From Sciurus carolinensis (Eukaryota > Chordata > Mammalia > Rodentia > Sciuridae): a stretch of 64,000 bases of DNA. The stretch is taken from the NCBI RefSeq assembly GCF_902686445.1, contig NC_062222.1, positions 133,741,035 through 133,805,034 on the forward strand, written 5' to 3'. The notes beneath the pieces are model-generated. The model had not been told where the DNA came from. It saw only the letters and a list, made by a program, of their open reading frames with translations, and searched no databases. Made by a program: the position numbers and the translations under genes. Positions 47,401-60,159 of this stretch are shown here, piece after piece (the first letter of the stretch is position 1; each line of letters opens with the position of its first letter).

Positions 47401-47869
47401 ACTCTGACTCACAGAATGTTAAATACCATAGCATGACATTCAACACTTTTACAAAGCAGCTTCAATGCAACATTCCTTTTAAGTCCTACTTTCTCCAGGT
47501 GCATGAATCTTGCTGGCTCACCTGAACTTCAGTCACAGTGGAAGCTTTCCATCCTGGATGCTGGTTGAGCCTCTGCTTCTCTGAGCTCTTGCTAATAGCC
47601 TGTCTTCTTATGGAATGTTTGTCTCTGCTTCTATGCCTGCTGAACTCTTGGCTTATTATTTTCAGTAAGGAAACACATGGTGCTATAGAAAGTCATTTCC
47701 TGGTTGTCTAATAGCCAATTCTAACTCTAAAGGGAGAACTCTTGAGTGGGGACCTTGCCATACTTAACTTTGATTCTGCCATCTAGATAATGGCAAATAG
47801 TTGTTATATAAATATTGTCTTTTATTTGGTTAAGTTAGAAATCAATTTCACAAAAGAATGTTCTAGTTA

Positions 47870-48330
47870 CTTTTTCATAATAAAACCATCTACAAATTAG
47901 TGGAATAAAACAACAAGCCACATTCTATTATCATCCACTCTTTTGGGTCATTTCAGGAAGGGTGCAGCTGAGCAATTCTGGCCTAGTAAATTTCATGTCC
48001 TTGTAGTCAGACAGGAGGTAGAACTGGAATAGTGATGGAAAGGAAGAGAGGGTCAACCAACTCACTCTCTTCCTTTAGTCTCCAGGCCTCTCCAGGTGGC
48101 CTTACCACAGAGACTAGATTGGGCTTCCTCACTGCATGGCAGCATCAAAGCAATCCCACTGCTTGCATGGCAGCTCAGGAGTCCAGAGTTAAAAGTCCCA
48201 GCCACCACAGTGTTGTTCCATCACCTTTCATCATCTAGCCTCAGAAATCAATCAGGCCATCTCTGCTACACTCTGTTCATTAAAAATGAGCCACTAAAGC
48301 CAGCCCAGATGCCAGGGGAGCAACCCTAAA
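47870..48330 (-). mobile_element. Old MLT1-type MaLR LTR (MLT1G-J like)
   Basis: The minus strand shows 'gctgccatgcagtgaggaag', 'cccaatctagtctctgtggt', 'gccacctggagaggcctgga' and a 'ttgttgttttattccactaa' 3' end, all MLT1 landmarks of an older subfamily. Frames of 68 and 77 codons here are incidental. Confidence 0.75.
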
Positions 48331-49009
48331 CCCCACTGCTCAATGGGAAGACTGTCAAAGAATTGATGGAGATGTTCTACAGTTACCATTGTCTTCCATT
48401 CCACACCAGCACCCCCTAAAATCTGGGTGTTTCAACACATTGAAATTAACAACAATTAATGCAAGAACTATACTATCAGCTCTGACTATATCCTCCATGC
48501 AAACATTTTTAGAGACTGTTAAGATGGGAGCAAACACAGTGAAAAATCTCTGAAAGTGATAAGAAGGCATCTTTGATGTTGACAATTCACAACAGACATG
48601 AAAGTTGCTAATTTCTGTTTTTATCAGTAGCTGTGGTATTCCACTCTAAAAGCACAGGACTTCTGAGTTAAGGGTCTGGAAAATCCTACTCAGGTGAACA
48701 TATTGATGTAGAGTCCCAAAAGCATATTGTAGATCTTATAGCAGGCAGGACTTTAGATTTTACAGAGTCCACATGTGTCCACTGCTCATTTCTCCATTCT
48801 TTGTATCAGAGACAGAGCTCACAGTCAGGTAAAGAGCAAATAGGAAGCTCTTGCTACAGATATGGAAGAACTCATATTGAGCTATAGAGGCAGCCAAATC
48901 TGAAGGTTCTGAGTGGGAAAAGAAGAACATAAAGATCAGAGAAAATATTGAGAGCCTTGAATTTGGCTAAGGGAGGATTTAAGAAAAAGGATGGGTTTCA
49001 TAATTACAT
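48331..49009. other. Unassigned unique sequence
   Basis: About 680 bases without a gene or named repeat. Confidence 0.45.
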
Positions 49010-49325
49010 TTGTCTTAATCCATTTGGGTTGTTTCAACAAAATACCACAAAATGGTATTCCTCACAATTCTAGAAGCTGGGAAGACTAAATCAGGGTATT
49101 GACAAATTTGTTGTCTGCTGAGGGCTTATTTCCTTGTCTGTAGATAATACCTCCTTGCTGAGTCCTAACATGATGTAAAGGCATCGCTTATAAGGGCATT
49201 AGTAAAGGCAGAACCCTTGTGACCTAATCACCTCCCAAAGCTCTGCTTCCTAATATCATCTAATTAGTGATGCTTTCAACATGTCTATTTTGGAAGAAAA
49301 CAAACACCCAAAATCATAGCAACAT
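49010..49325 (-). mobile_element. MLT1-type MaLR LTR
   Basis: Reversed landmarks: 'gtcttaatccatttgggttg', 'caacaaaataccacaaaatg', 'cacaattctagaagctggga', 'gacctaatcacctcccaaag', 'ttcctaatatcatctaatta', ending 'aaaatcatagca'. Confidence 0.9.
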
Positions 49326-51254
49326 TGAAAAATACACATGCATAGATTTATGTATATGTATGTACTTGTTGAGAGAACAGTCCTACAGAAGTGGAATTAC
49401 ACACAATATTTGCTGACCTCTTGTTTATGTGAGGTTCTCCACCTGACTCTGGGAGCTGCAGACAGCACACAGTCTGACTGGCTGCAGAACTTCTTGCTCT
49501 TATGAGAAGATGGCTGAGTGTGGGGACCCAATGCTCAGCAGAAACCTTAGCAAGGTGGAATTCATCATGAAAACTGATGGGCCAAGCACAGTCATTGTCC
49601 TTTGCATGGATCCATGCTGCATGCCAACTGTGCATGGAGGACATGGGACACAAGGTTGCACAAGCAGAAAGAGACCTCACCTATGTGAAATCAGACCATG
49701 CTGCCTGGGGTTGGAATTAATGTCCGAATAGCTTAAGTTATGCCAGCAGCTATTCTATCAACCATGTAATTTAGGATCCAAAGTCATTGTATTTTCTTCA
49801 AATAAAGTCGACTTAAACTTATAACCAAATGAAGTATGTGTTTATGTCTTTCAACCCCCCCCCAAAAAAAGTCAGTAAGTTGAAAAGCAGTCAAATAAAG
49901 CATTTATTAGATCTAGGGTCTGGATTAGTTGGTACAACTCAGGTAATAAAAATCAGTACTTCACTTGGCAGACCTACCATGTGTGAGGCATTGTGCAATA
50001 CCACTGTGCAATATCTTCAGAAGACCTACTTGCAGTAGGTGTTATCTTTTGAATTTTGCATTAGAAAGTGGACCTTCAGTCTTCCAAAAGTGACCCACTA
50101 TGGATAGTGCAGTAGGTAGGCCTGTCTGGATTCCAGGGACTTCTTCTTTCCACTGTAACACCACATATTCCTTTTGGCATCTGAAAGAAAAAGTTGGACC
50201 ACTTCATGTGCATAAAGGAAATAAGTAGATAACTAATGTTTTCTTTCTTCTCTTCTTTAATTTAAGCAATGACATTCCAGAATGGAAAGAACACCCGGGT
50301 TTGAATTCTGGCTTCACCATTTATTGGTACCAGGTTCCTGGATGAATATTTCATGTTGGGTTTTTTCAGCCATTTTTTAGCTTTAAGTGGAAATAATGAG
50401 TCTTACTCTACTACGTCATGACAGCAGCATGAGATGAAGATAAAACTTTGTGTAGGAAAGCATATTGGAAAACTTTGACTCCAAACATCTCATGATTGAC
50501 ATACTGCCCTCCACAGTCATATGATTATCTGCTGCATCCATTTCTGATCCATAGATCCCATTCATGGCTTGGCTTTCAAAGATGCATTCCTTATTGTAGG
50601 ATGAAAGACTTGGTGGGAGACCTCTTATGCAGCATTGTGTATTGTCAACTTCACAGTCATGAGCTATCACAAGAGCTGGCTTCATTTGAGGAATTTTTCC
50701 AAACTTGAGCTTCTCTGGGATTCATTGTCATGCCTTCTGGTAACTCAGGAAGAAGGTGCTTGACCTTCACCCTCTTCATCACAGATGCAGGCTCATGGAT
50801 TCATGCCTTCATGGTAGAGAATTGTCATGTGGCCACCATGGGTCTCATGACTGGAAAAGTGAGTATTTTCATTCATCATTGGCCTATTTGTTAACTTTCA
50901 CTGGGTGACTTTGAATGGGATGTGAATTGCACAATGTAACAATGAAACTCTAAGAATGAAGATAAACGAGGCCCAAACTCCAGATGGGGTACAGTTCACA
51001 TCATGGTGCAGGACATAGACATTACAAACAACGAATTATGAAAAAACATGGCGGGAGTGACAGGCCCCCTTTAACCCCCACACTGCGTCATGGAGGCCGA
51101 AGTGGACCAGGATGTGTTTGGGCATTATTGGCTATAAAGAGTCCAGGCTAAAGCGGAAGATAATATAAATCCAATCATACTCCTTGAGCCTCGCTCATAG
51201 TAAAATTTTAGAAATTAATGTATGAAAATGAAATAAACCATAATATAGTGTTTT
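49326..51254. other. Mostly unassigned; one unexplained minus-strand frame
   Basis: About 1.9 kb. A MIR-like piece sits at 50275-50345 ('cacccgggtttgaattctgg'). A minus-strand frame at 50416-50685 (89 codons) has balanced amino-acid use, including five cysteines, but I cannot identify it; the upstream sequence on that strand gives no matching continuation in one frame. The stretch 49345-49830 ends in 'caaataaagtcga', which could be an LTR or gene polyadenylation region. Confidence 0.4.
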
Positions 51255-51606
51255 AGTGCATCTGGGCTATTATAACAAAATATCAAAAACAGTGTTATAT
51301 AAACAGCAAAAATTTCTGTCTCACAACTCTGGAGACTGGGAAGCCCAAGAGCAAGGAGTCAGAGGCTAAATGTCTGGTGAGGGCCCTCTTTCCGGTTCAG
51401 GGATGACGCCTGCCCACTTGACCTCACATGGTGGAAGGGCACATGAGCCCTCTTTGGTCTCTTTTATAAGGACTCTGATTCTTTTCTTGAGGGATCTACC
51501 CTCATGAGCTGAATGCTCCCCAATTCCCCACTTCCTAATACTATCATTTTGAAGTGTAGGATTTCCACATATGAATTTGGATGGGACACAAATTTCAGAT
51601 CATAGC
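51255..51606 (-). mobile_element. MLT1/MST-type MaLR LTR
   Basis: Reversed landmarks in order: 'gtgcatctgggctattataa', 'tctcacaactctggagactg', 'taaatgtctggtgagggccc', 'cctcacatggtggaagggca', 'tctaccctcatgagctgaat', 'aggatttccacatatgaatt', ending 'cagatcatagca'. Well preserved. Confidence 0.93.
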
Positions 51607-52014
51607 AAATATGACAAGGGATACAAACTAGAAGACCTGGTCATTGGTATCATTAGAGCTGAAGCCCTGATCTTAAGATCTGGGAACAACATCCTACCAA
51701 GTGTTTTGGAAAGCAACATTTGCACTGGGCTTTGGCTGCTCCTCTTAAGACTTATGATTGCAATTATGTTAAGAAGGCTATATGAAGAAACTTTCCTAAT
51801 AGAGAAGAGGAAGCTGATATCCCAAGTAAATAGGTGAAATATTGCAGAATACAAGTGATTTAAGTGGAGGAATTGTGTTCTCTGGTATTGACTGGCCCTG
51901 ATCTATTTCTACAACAATCTGGGGACTGAACCACAACTGAGAAAGAATCACAATAAAAGGTTTGCCTGCCACCTCTTCTCCTGACCCAGGAGCTTGTACT
52001 TGAAGTTTTTTCCC
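51607..52014. other. Unassigned sequence
   Basis: About 400 bases between an LTR and an L1; 84-88 codon frames on both strands without domains. Confidence 0.45.
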
Positions 52015-52690
52015 TCAAATAAAAAATAGAGTTGTTATATGATCCACATAACCCAGCAATCCCACTACAGGGTTCAAAGAAATTTAAATCATTGTGTCAA
52101 ACAGGTAGATATCTGCACTCTCATGTTCATCTCAGGGCAATTGAGAATAGCCATGATGTGGAATTGACTTAAGTGTCCATTGAGGGATGCCTAGATAAAG
52201 AAATGTGGTAAACATACACAATGAAATGCCATTCCACCTTTAAAAAGAAGGAAATCCTGCTATTTGTGGCCAATGAACCTGGAGGACATTATGTAAATGA
52301 AATAAGACCAGCCCAACAAAACAAACACTGCTTCAAGTCAAGTATAGGTGGAATTCAAAGTCAAACTCATAGAAGCAGTACAAGGGTCTCCTGAGTCTGA
52401 AAGGAGAGGGTAACCGGGAACTGTCTTTCAAAGCACAAAAAGTTACCATTATAAGTTGAATAGATAGTAGAGAATCTCACGTGCAGCATGGTGACTATAG
52501 TTAATAACACTGTTATACACTAGAAATCTCTAAGAGAGTACATCCTAAATGCTCTCATCACACACAGTAGCTATGTAAGGGGATGGATAGAGTAGGTCAT
52601 CACTTCACAATGGAGAGCTATAGCAAAGCATCATGTTGTACATTATAAGTACATACAATTTTTATTTGCCAATGATGATTCAATAAAGCA
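52015..52690 (+). mobile_element. Old L1 3' end (L1MA/L1MB-like)
   Basis: 'aaaaaatagagttgttatat', 'agatatctgcactctcatgt', 'aaaaagaaggaaatcctgct', 'aacctggaggacattatgta', 'caaactcatagaagcagtac', 'agagtacatcctaaatgctc' are the terminal ORF2 and 3' UTR of an older L1 subfamily than the copies at 2, 4 and 57 kb. Confidence 0.88.
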
Positions 52691-52869
52691 GGACAAAAGT
52701 TCTTCATGCCAGAAAAGCTTAAGGCAATGGGGCACAAATCAGAACATTTGCTGACAACAATGGAGAGGGGAGAGAGGCAAGTGCCTTGAGCCAGAAAGTT
52801 ATTGACTTTATGGCTCCTAGGAAGGGTAGGATACAAAAGGGAAGGGGACTATGCTTTAGCAGAACAAAC
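52691..52869. other. Short unassigned spacer
   Basis: About 180 bases, nothing recognised. Confidence 0.45.
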
Positions 52870-53228
52870 TACGAACTGCATGTAGTTCGTCTCCTCCAAA
52901 ACTCCTGTTGAAATTTGCCATTCATTGTGGCGGTGTTGGGAGGTGGGCTTTTAGACGGTGATTGGGTCCTGGGAGCACCACCCCCATGAATGGATTAACA
53001 GAGCTCCTGCTGGACTGGATGGGTCACCTCAAGAGCAGGTTGTCAGAGGCCACACTGGCCCCTGCGCTTTGCTTTTCCACACACCCACTTGCCTTTCTGC
53101 TTTCCACCAGGAGTGAAAAGTGTCTCATCAGAAACTGAGAAGATACTGGCACCGGGCTCTCAGGCTTCCCAATCCCAAAAAACATAAAGCCAATGTATCT
53201 TCTGTAAAGTGATATATTCTGTAGTATT
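52870..53228 (+). mobile_element. MaLR LTR (MLT1/ORR1 type)
   Basis: 'actcctgttgaaatttgcca', 'tgttgggaggtgggctttta', 'gtgattgggtcctgggagca', 'cccccatgaatggattaaca', 'ctcatcagaaactgagaaga' and a 3' end near 'atattctgtagtatta' follow MaLR order in plus orientation. A small inverted repeat, ACGAACT/AGTTCGT (loop 6), lies at 52870-52889. Confidence 0.87.
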
Positions 53229-56200
53229 AAAGATTGAGACTTGGCGTGACTTGTGAGGAAATCTTTCAGCTTCTAGAACATTAATACTTTTTACTAATTT
53301 TACTTTTTAAGTAAGGTATATTAGATACTTCATTATATTAAATAAATTATTCTGAATAGAGTGAAAAAAAAAATCATGAGTGTGCCCAGGAAGCTAATAA
53401 CCTCTTCACTGCACCTGATAATGAGGTAAGGTGGATATATGGAGTCAGCCTGGATTCAAACCACTGAGCTGGAGTTATCAAAATAAGGAACACACAAAAG
53501 CTTAGCCTTAGTTGTTAAAAAATTGGCAAAATATAAATAAATAAAGCGGTTGAAAATGTCAACCATCCTTTTTGAAGGTGATAATATTAAAAGACCAGAG
53601 AAAGAATTGGAGTTTGTCTTCCGAGATGGACGGGATGAGGTAATTCACGGAGAAATGTTCAAAAGGGCCTGAATCCCCCGGGAAGACACAGGGCCTCTGC
53701 ACGTCTCCTCCCATCCTAACCACACCTGAGAGCAGGTGTGTGCAGAGGCTGGGACTAGACAAATAGCACCTGCATGTAAGCCCCAGAGGGCATAAACAGA
53801 GAGGAAAACTCACGTGCTGCACAAACCAGGGAACCAGGACTCAGGGGCAACTGCAGGACCCTGAAGAAGCGAGCTCCTTGCCCTTTGGCATGCCTGGGGC
53901 ACAGGTGTGTCCCCCTCCCACCACGCTGGTTGCTTCAAGTAGTTTTGGAAATGTTCCCCAGCTTCTCTACTGTCCACCGGGCAGCCTTGAGAAAGCCATT
54001 TCGCTCCCCTCAGCCTTGGGTTCCTGCAATGTGAAAGAAAGGCAATGGTCTCCTTCCTGCAAAAACATAAAGAAGATGAAGGAGATGTGAAACCCACTGC
54101 CAAGCAAAGTCCACTGCTCTTCTCTTCTGTGCTGTTATTTCTCTGTGCCACATCATGCTAAATCAAAGCTGCAGGCTGCAGGGAATCTACTGCTAAGAAT
54201 CTCAGTCCCTGTCTCCCAGGGACAGGGTGCAGCTTCAGGTTCCCACCATGTGAGGCAGTCACCCCAGGCCCTCCAGGATGGAACCACTCTGACACCAGGA
54301 TCTTGCTGTGCCTGGAGTTCTCTGCTGCCCGGAGGGGGATTTCACTCGGGTCCTAGACTGGGGCAGCACTTTGATGCTCTACATACAAATATAATGATTG
54401 GAATAAATATCTTTTCCATCACAATATTACCAGACTGTGGGATCTCATTTGCATACCCCTGATGATCTCATTATATATGATTTTATCTCCCTCTCTCTGT
54501 CTGTCCCTAGTTAATTGGGTCCTGTGGTATTAAGCTGTCTAAAAAGGCATCTTCCGCTCCTGAATTTCAGATTTTGACTTACAAGGGAGTCGGTGCTGAT
54601 AAAGGGATGTTATATGCAGATAGAGGCACGGAGCCTTCCTGGAGGCCTTATCTCTTTCCTTAATATCTTTTAAGTCGACCTTTTGAGGTTTCATCTGGCT
54701 ATGCACAACACTTAAATACACGGTAAACCTAAAACCACCTCCTCTGCTCATTAAGTTATTCAATCTCAGTTTTTCCATCAAGACACTCTGTCCCAGTGAA
54801 CATTTGGCCTCATCACCTTCTTATTTCCAGTTGTCAGCTTGAAAAATGGTGGCTGCCTATCCACCTTCCCCATCTTGGAGCATCAGCAGAATCAGCCCTG
54901 GTGCTTCCGGGCACAGAAGGCTCACCATCACCTTGCACCAGGAATGAGGCTGCAGAAAGCCATGCTCAGCGGACAGCTGCCTTTGGCAAGGCCGACGCCT
55001 GCAGGAAAGAGCCGTGGAATGTGTTCCAGGCACCCTCCCTGAACGAGCCCGCCTGGGACAGAGCTGCTCAGCAGAGGCCACGTGGAAGATGAGCTGGGGA
55101 TGCAGGAGAACCTGAGCTGAGATGGCTGATCTGCCTGTCCTTCCCCTCTGAGGTCAGACCCTGCAGTCACCCATTTCTGCAACCTTGACTCAAGGCTTCA
55201 AGGATGCACCAAGGTGGTGAGCTCCCCGTGGTGGCCGCCATTCCTTCTGCTCCTGTGAGAGCGGCTGGATGGCACTTGGCACTGTCACCCCATGGTGTCC
55301 CTTGGGGTTCTCCATGAGCTGCATACCATCCCTGATAGCACACAGCTTTTAAATTAGGTTTTGATAACTCGAACAAATATTCCAACAGATAGATGGACAA
55401 AGAACTAAATGGTTTTGCTAAATATCCTGTTCTTCCATTAAGCCTTCAAAATAGAAAATTAGACTATATACAAGATAAAACACCAGTTGGAAAACACTGG
55501 CATACACTAGTAAAAAATGAATGCAAATCTCCCAGAGTAGCGTAAGATTTATAAAAAAGAAGAAACTTCTGTGTTCTTGGGTTAGGCAATATCTAGGTAA
55601 TACCAAACCTATGCAAGGAGATACCCTTTCCAGCCCCTGAAGAAGGTTCCTGTGGTATCTGAACTCTTTACAGATGGATCTGCGCTCCCCATTCCATCTG
55701 TATGGTGCACCGACTTTGTGATTAATATCTGGAATGTGTGTTTAGTATGGACAATGCTTCAAACTGCCATGTGTATGGGGAGAGTGAACAGCTTGGTTCA
55801 TGTTGCATTGAAGAATGACAGGAAGGGAAACAATGATGAGTCTGAGTCACAGCTCAAGAAGCTTTTCTGGTAGATTTACAGTAATCACTACCCACAAGAC
55901 AGTGATGGAGATACAGCAGTCCAATTACTAGATAAGACCTCTATCTTCCTCAAAGCAATTAAGCAAGAATGCCACAATAAAGAAGTACTTCAGAAAGATA
56001 AAACTACCTCCATTTGAATTACTTTTCTTTTTTTAAAGTAAGCATTCACTAATCAGCTCCAGAAAAAAAGGAAATCATAATACAGCACTCTTCTGAAACC
56101 TGTTTACTGAAAGGAGAACAAGGGAAAGTAATTGGCGACATGCGTGTCCTTTAGCAGAGATGATTGGAGTGCTCTTGCATACTTCTGAAACCGTTTCTCC

Positions 56201-56329
56201 TCCAGGTACTTTTTGGCTGACCTTGGGAGCCTATAAAAGCCAACTATTGGCTTTTCAGTCATTTTCTAATCTTTTATGGTGTTGCAATAAATACTTTTAT
56301 TGTGCACAGAGCCTTTTCATGTGTTCACT
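53229..56329. other. Long mostly unique stretch
   Basis: About 3.1 kb. Frames of 80-113 codons overlap on both strands at 53.6-55.4 kb without domains. The part 54840-55300 is GC-richer. A plus-strand frame at 55652-55873 holds a short TDGSA string, but without the rest of an RNase H domain around it I do not call it retroviral. Confidence 0.42.
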
Positions 56330-56489
56330 CATTCATTCAGCAAATATTTTTAAGATATTCTATGTTGAAGTCATCTTGCTTTATACTCCAAATGCTATCA
56401 CGGGGAAAAATGTTTTTGGGGTCAGAAGAAATAAGATTTATAATGGGGTGAGGGGAAGTAGTGAGGAGAGACATATTAAAAATATAATG
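56330..56489 (-). mobile_element. L2 LINE 3' end fragment, weak
   Basis: 'ttcactcattcattcagcaa' and 'atatttttaagatattctat' are the reversed L2 terminus (cattcattcaacaaatatttattgagc). Confidence 0.45.
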
Positions 56490-56707
56490 GCCATGGGAAA
56501 AAGTATAGAGATTTCTCAGAAATCATGGAATGGAACCACCATTTGACCCAGTTATCCCACTCCTCGGTTTATACCCAAAGGACTTAAAAACAACACACTA
56601 CAGTGACACAGTCACATCAATGTTTATAGCAGCTCAAGTCACAATAGCTAAACCATAGAACCAACTTAGATACCCTTCAGAGGTGAATGGATAAAGAAAA
56701 TGTGGTA

Positions 56708-56738
<31 letters not shown>

Positions 56739-57195
56739 ATGTACGTATATATATATGATGAAATATTACTCAGCTTTGAAGAAGAATGAAAGTTTGGTAT
56801 GTGCTGGTAAATGGGTGGAGCTAGAGAATATCATGCTAAGTGAAATAAGCCAAATCCAAAAAACCAAAGGCTGGATGTTTCCTCTGGTATGTGGAAGCTA
56901 ATTCATGATTCATGAAGAAGGGGTGGGGGTGGGCAGGGGATAGGAAAAAATAGAGTTACTTTATATTAGGTAGAGGGGAGTGAAGGGAGGGGAAGGGGTA
57001 TGGGGAAAAGAATGATAGTAGAATGAAACAGACATTATTACCTCTTGTACATGTATGACCGCATGACCAATGTGATCCTAAAATATGTTTAATCAGAAAT
57101 GAGAGATTACACTCCATTTATATATGATCTATCAAAATGTATAAATGCATTCTACTTCATGTACAACTAATTAGAACAAATAAAATTAAATTTAA
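56490..57195 (+). mobile_element. L1 LINE, 5'-truncated 3' end
   Basis: Begins in late ORF2 ('agtatagagatttctcagaa', 'atttgacccagttatcccac', 'ctcggtttatacccaaagga') and ends in 'atgtacaactaattagaaca' and an A/T tail. It shares 20-base identities with the copy at 1.9-2.1 kb, so the two are of one subfamily. An ATCT microsatellite interrupts it at 56707-56738. Confidence 0.94.
56707..56738. repeat. (ATCT)n microsatellite inside L1
   Basis: About eight perfect ATCT units replace the 'gtggtatatatacacaatgg' type ORF2 segment, followed by a TATG/TATA tail to 56758. A tetranucleotide run of this purity is a good candidate for length variation. Confidence 0.96.
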
Positions 57196-57200
57196 AAATT

Positions 57201-57231
<31 letters not shown>

Positions 57232-57272
57232 GTATATATGTATGTTATATATATACACACACACATATATTG
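57196..57272. repeat. TA/CA-rich satellite at L1 tail
   Basis: Alternating TA, CATA and ACACAC units follow directly on the A/T-rich end of the L1. Likely grown from the element's 3' tail. Confidence 0.9.
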
Positions 57273-57494
57273 CCCAATTGATTTCTTGAGTAACCATAAT
57301 TATATGCTACAGAAGACAACATCGTAGCACAAGAGGACTCAGGGACTCACCCAGCCAGAAACTTCTCTGAGATGACACAGGTTTTCTGAGAGTTAAAGTA
57401 GAAACAGCTTTATAATAGGCCACACTGTATGGAAAGGGTGTTTGAAGTTGGGGCGGGGGTAGCGTATGCGAATCCTCCTGGGTAAGAAGGAGTT
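57273..57494. other. Unassigned spacer
   Basis: About 220 bases, nothing recognised. Confidence 0.45.
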
Positions 57495-57600
57495 CTGTTT
57501 TATTTATTCATCCATACATTCATGCATCAAATATTTTTGAGCACCAAAGTTTTTTCCAGCTCAGTCCTATCCCATCCTTGAGGGATCATCGATTGGTGGG
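57495..57600 (-). mobile_element. L2 LINE terminus, weak
   Basis: 'tttattcatccatacattca' then 'aaatatttttgagcaccaaa' resemble the reversed L2 3' end. Confidence 0.45.
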
Positions 57601-58374
57601 GCAAACAGAAGAGTCAGAATCAACCTCAGCCCTGAAAAGGATCACAGTTAGGTGCCATGCAGCATCCCTGCAGGGACTAGAAGCTCCTATTAACTTAGTC
57701 ATACTGTCCCTGGACACGGTGACATGATACCAGTCAGCTCCCCCTTGCTGGAGACGTTGGCCCCAACAGCACTCCTGCGTTATGGAGTGGCTGCTGGGTT
57801 CTTAGTGGAAGACACTTAGAGAGACCTCCAAAATGAAAGGTAGTGAGTTCCCAGCTGGGGACGAGCACAATGCCCCAAGCAGGGTGAACATGTCCTGGTG
57901 CTGCTCACTCTAGCTGTGTGCTTCACAGCCTGAGAATCTGAAAGAGCCCCCGTTAGAGAAACTGCACCAAGGACAGTCTGTTAGTCCTGGATTACACTCA
58001 AGGCGGTAAATCTTGGAAGAACATAGTCTTCCAGCCAGGTTCACCCAGTTCTCAGGGTCTTCCTGCAGCCTACTGAGGTTCTGATGATGGTCACAGCAGC
58101 AAGCGCAGCCCCACTTCTCAGCCAGCACTCAGAACGAAGCGCAGTCCTGCTTCCGCTGTCAGGGATTGCTGCTGGCTGTTCCTCTGAGCCAGGCTCCCTG
58201 GTGGCAGGCTCTGTTTCCTGCTGTCCCATGCACTCTGCAGGCGCATGCCCTGTGACGATCACCCACACTCTCTTCCTCTGCTGCCCTGGGCACATTGTGG
58301 CTGACACTGAAGTGATAGCCGCAACAGGAAGGGTCAGTTTACCTGTCCAGTCAAATGATAAAACTCACATACAC
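57601..58374. other. Unassigned unique sequence
   Basis: About 770 bases; opposed frames of 88 and 125 codons at 58.0-58.46 kb without domains. Confidence 0.43.
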
Positions 58375-58620
58375 GTACCAAGAGCTAACTCTGGACCAGG
58401 TAGTGTTCCCAGCACATCTTGCATTAACTCATTAAATTTCCACAGCGATATAACAAGGTAGGCATCCTTATTATCCTCATTTTATGGATATGATAATGGA
58501 GACAAAGAGAGGATCCCTAATTTGCCAAAGTAACATAGCAAATAAGAGTGGAGGACCTGGGGATTCAACCTGGACCTTCTGACCCCAGGACCTGTGTTCT
58601 CAATGTCCCTACTGTGTTCC
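58375..58620 (-). repeat. MIR SINE, long copy
   Basis: 'tgcattaactcattaaattt', 'ccttattatcctcattttat', 'gatataacaaggtaggcatc' and 'gcaaataagagtggaggacc', with 'gattcaacctggaccttctg' and 'gacctgtgttctc', cover almost the full reverse MIR consensus. Confidence 0.7.
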
Positions 58621-60159
58621 TGGGCAGCTAGAATGATGGACATAGGGCTTCAATATGGATTAGATTGCATTGTGGTCTTATGCCGGCTTGTTGGAAGCAA
58701 GGAACAGTCACTCAAGTGGTTTGGGGAAGAAGGGATTGGATAGATAGGAATAAATTTGAGCAGGAAGAAAAGACAGAATTTCAGCGAAGCCATACAGAGG
58801 AGGGGTAATTGGCCCCACTGACACTGCACATGTAGCTTATGGGTGGGTCCACAGGCCCCAGGCCCCTGGGTGGGGAAACTGATAGGTCTAAACTTACTGG
58901 CTGGGTCCTCAGTCTGACTCACATCCTCGCTAGTTCTGGTGCCCTCTCACCTCAGTTCTGTGTGCATTGCTCCAGCTTCGTCCCATCTTCTAATGCACCC
59001 TCCCGGCTCTGCTTCCAGGTCCACCCTGCAGGAGCCAGAGGCTGTGGTCGGTTGCCCTGCACCCCTTGCTGTTAACCATCTCCTGAGGGCTGATAGCATC
59101 TCCATCAAGCATCGGTATCTCTTTGCCTGCCTGCCTGAGGCCCAGACCCACCTGAAGTCTACCCTAGGGGAACTATAAGACCCCTGGGCACCTCAACCAG
59201 GGGGAGGGAGGGTTGGGAGTTAGGAGATACATTCTCTGCTCCTTGCGTACACATTCCTTGCAAGGCACCCTGGAGGGGATGGGTAGGTGGGGGGCACTTT
59301 AGAAAGAACAGTGTGTGCTCAGAAGCAAGTAAGAAAAAAAATGAAAGCTTATTGTGCATTTACCCAGCACCAGGACTTGTGCAGAGGCCAGGTGGTTTTA
59401 CGCACATTTATACAGATTGGAACACAAGGCTGCAGGGCTGGTGCCTGAGGCCACAGCCAGATGGTGCGAGGGGGCAGGATGGAGTTCACTGCAGATTGGC
59501 TTTATTTCCTGTAATACGAGACAGAGGGATAGAAGACAAGACAAGGACTCAGTCATCATAGGAAACAGACTGAAATTAGTACCTGGCATTGTCTTTAATC
59601 AAAAATGAGCAAATGAACACGCTGACACCTGAGTGTGTTTCGCAACTGGGCAGGTGGCTTGTCCACCTTTGCACATTCTTCTTGCCGCGGGATCCGCAGA
59701 ACCTCACCCTAGATCTGTCATGGCACTGCAGTGGAGTGCCAAGAAAATGGTGCAAAACTAATAATTTTTGCTTGAAGAGTGTTCGTGACTTTGAGGAAAG
59801 AATGAAAACAAAAGTGCTTGCTATTCAACCAAAGTTTGAGTTTTAAGCTCTGAATAAGATCTATAAAATGAGGCAAAAGCATAGGGGAGGGAGTATCAGG
59901 GAATCTATGGCCTTGCACTTGTCCAAACAAGTGAATCCTTCAACGGGTGAGTATTCTCCTTTGCTCAAGCATGATTCAATTCCCAGGGCTGGCTCACTCT
60001 TCTGGAGCTAAGAGACTCCCGTGTCTGCCCCTCAAAGTGACAAGCAAGTTCTGCCGTCACCAAAGTCCGGGAGAAGCCTGAGGCTGGGCTGAAGTCACAG
60101 AGCCTGACGAAAGTTGTCTTTGGAAAGTTCCACCCTCCCAGTATGGCAAAGGTGCCTTT
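58621..60159. other. Unassigned unique sequence
   Basis: About 1.5 kb; frames of 60-90 codons overlap on both strands, no domains. Confidence 0.43.

Noticed and set aside
55652..55873. Plus-strand frame with a TDGSA string that resembles a retroviral RNase H start
   Set aside because: None of the following RNase H landmarks appear in this or neighbouring frames, and no flanking LTR or pol sequence is seen. Chance match is more likely.
58084..58461. 125-codon plus-strand frame opposed by an 88-codon minus frame
   Set aside because: No domain; the end of the frame runs into a MIR SINE.
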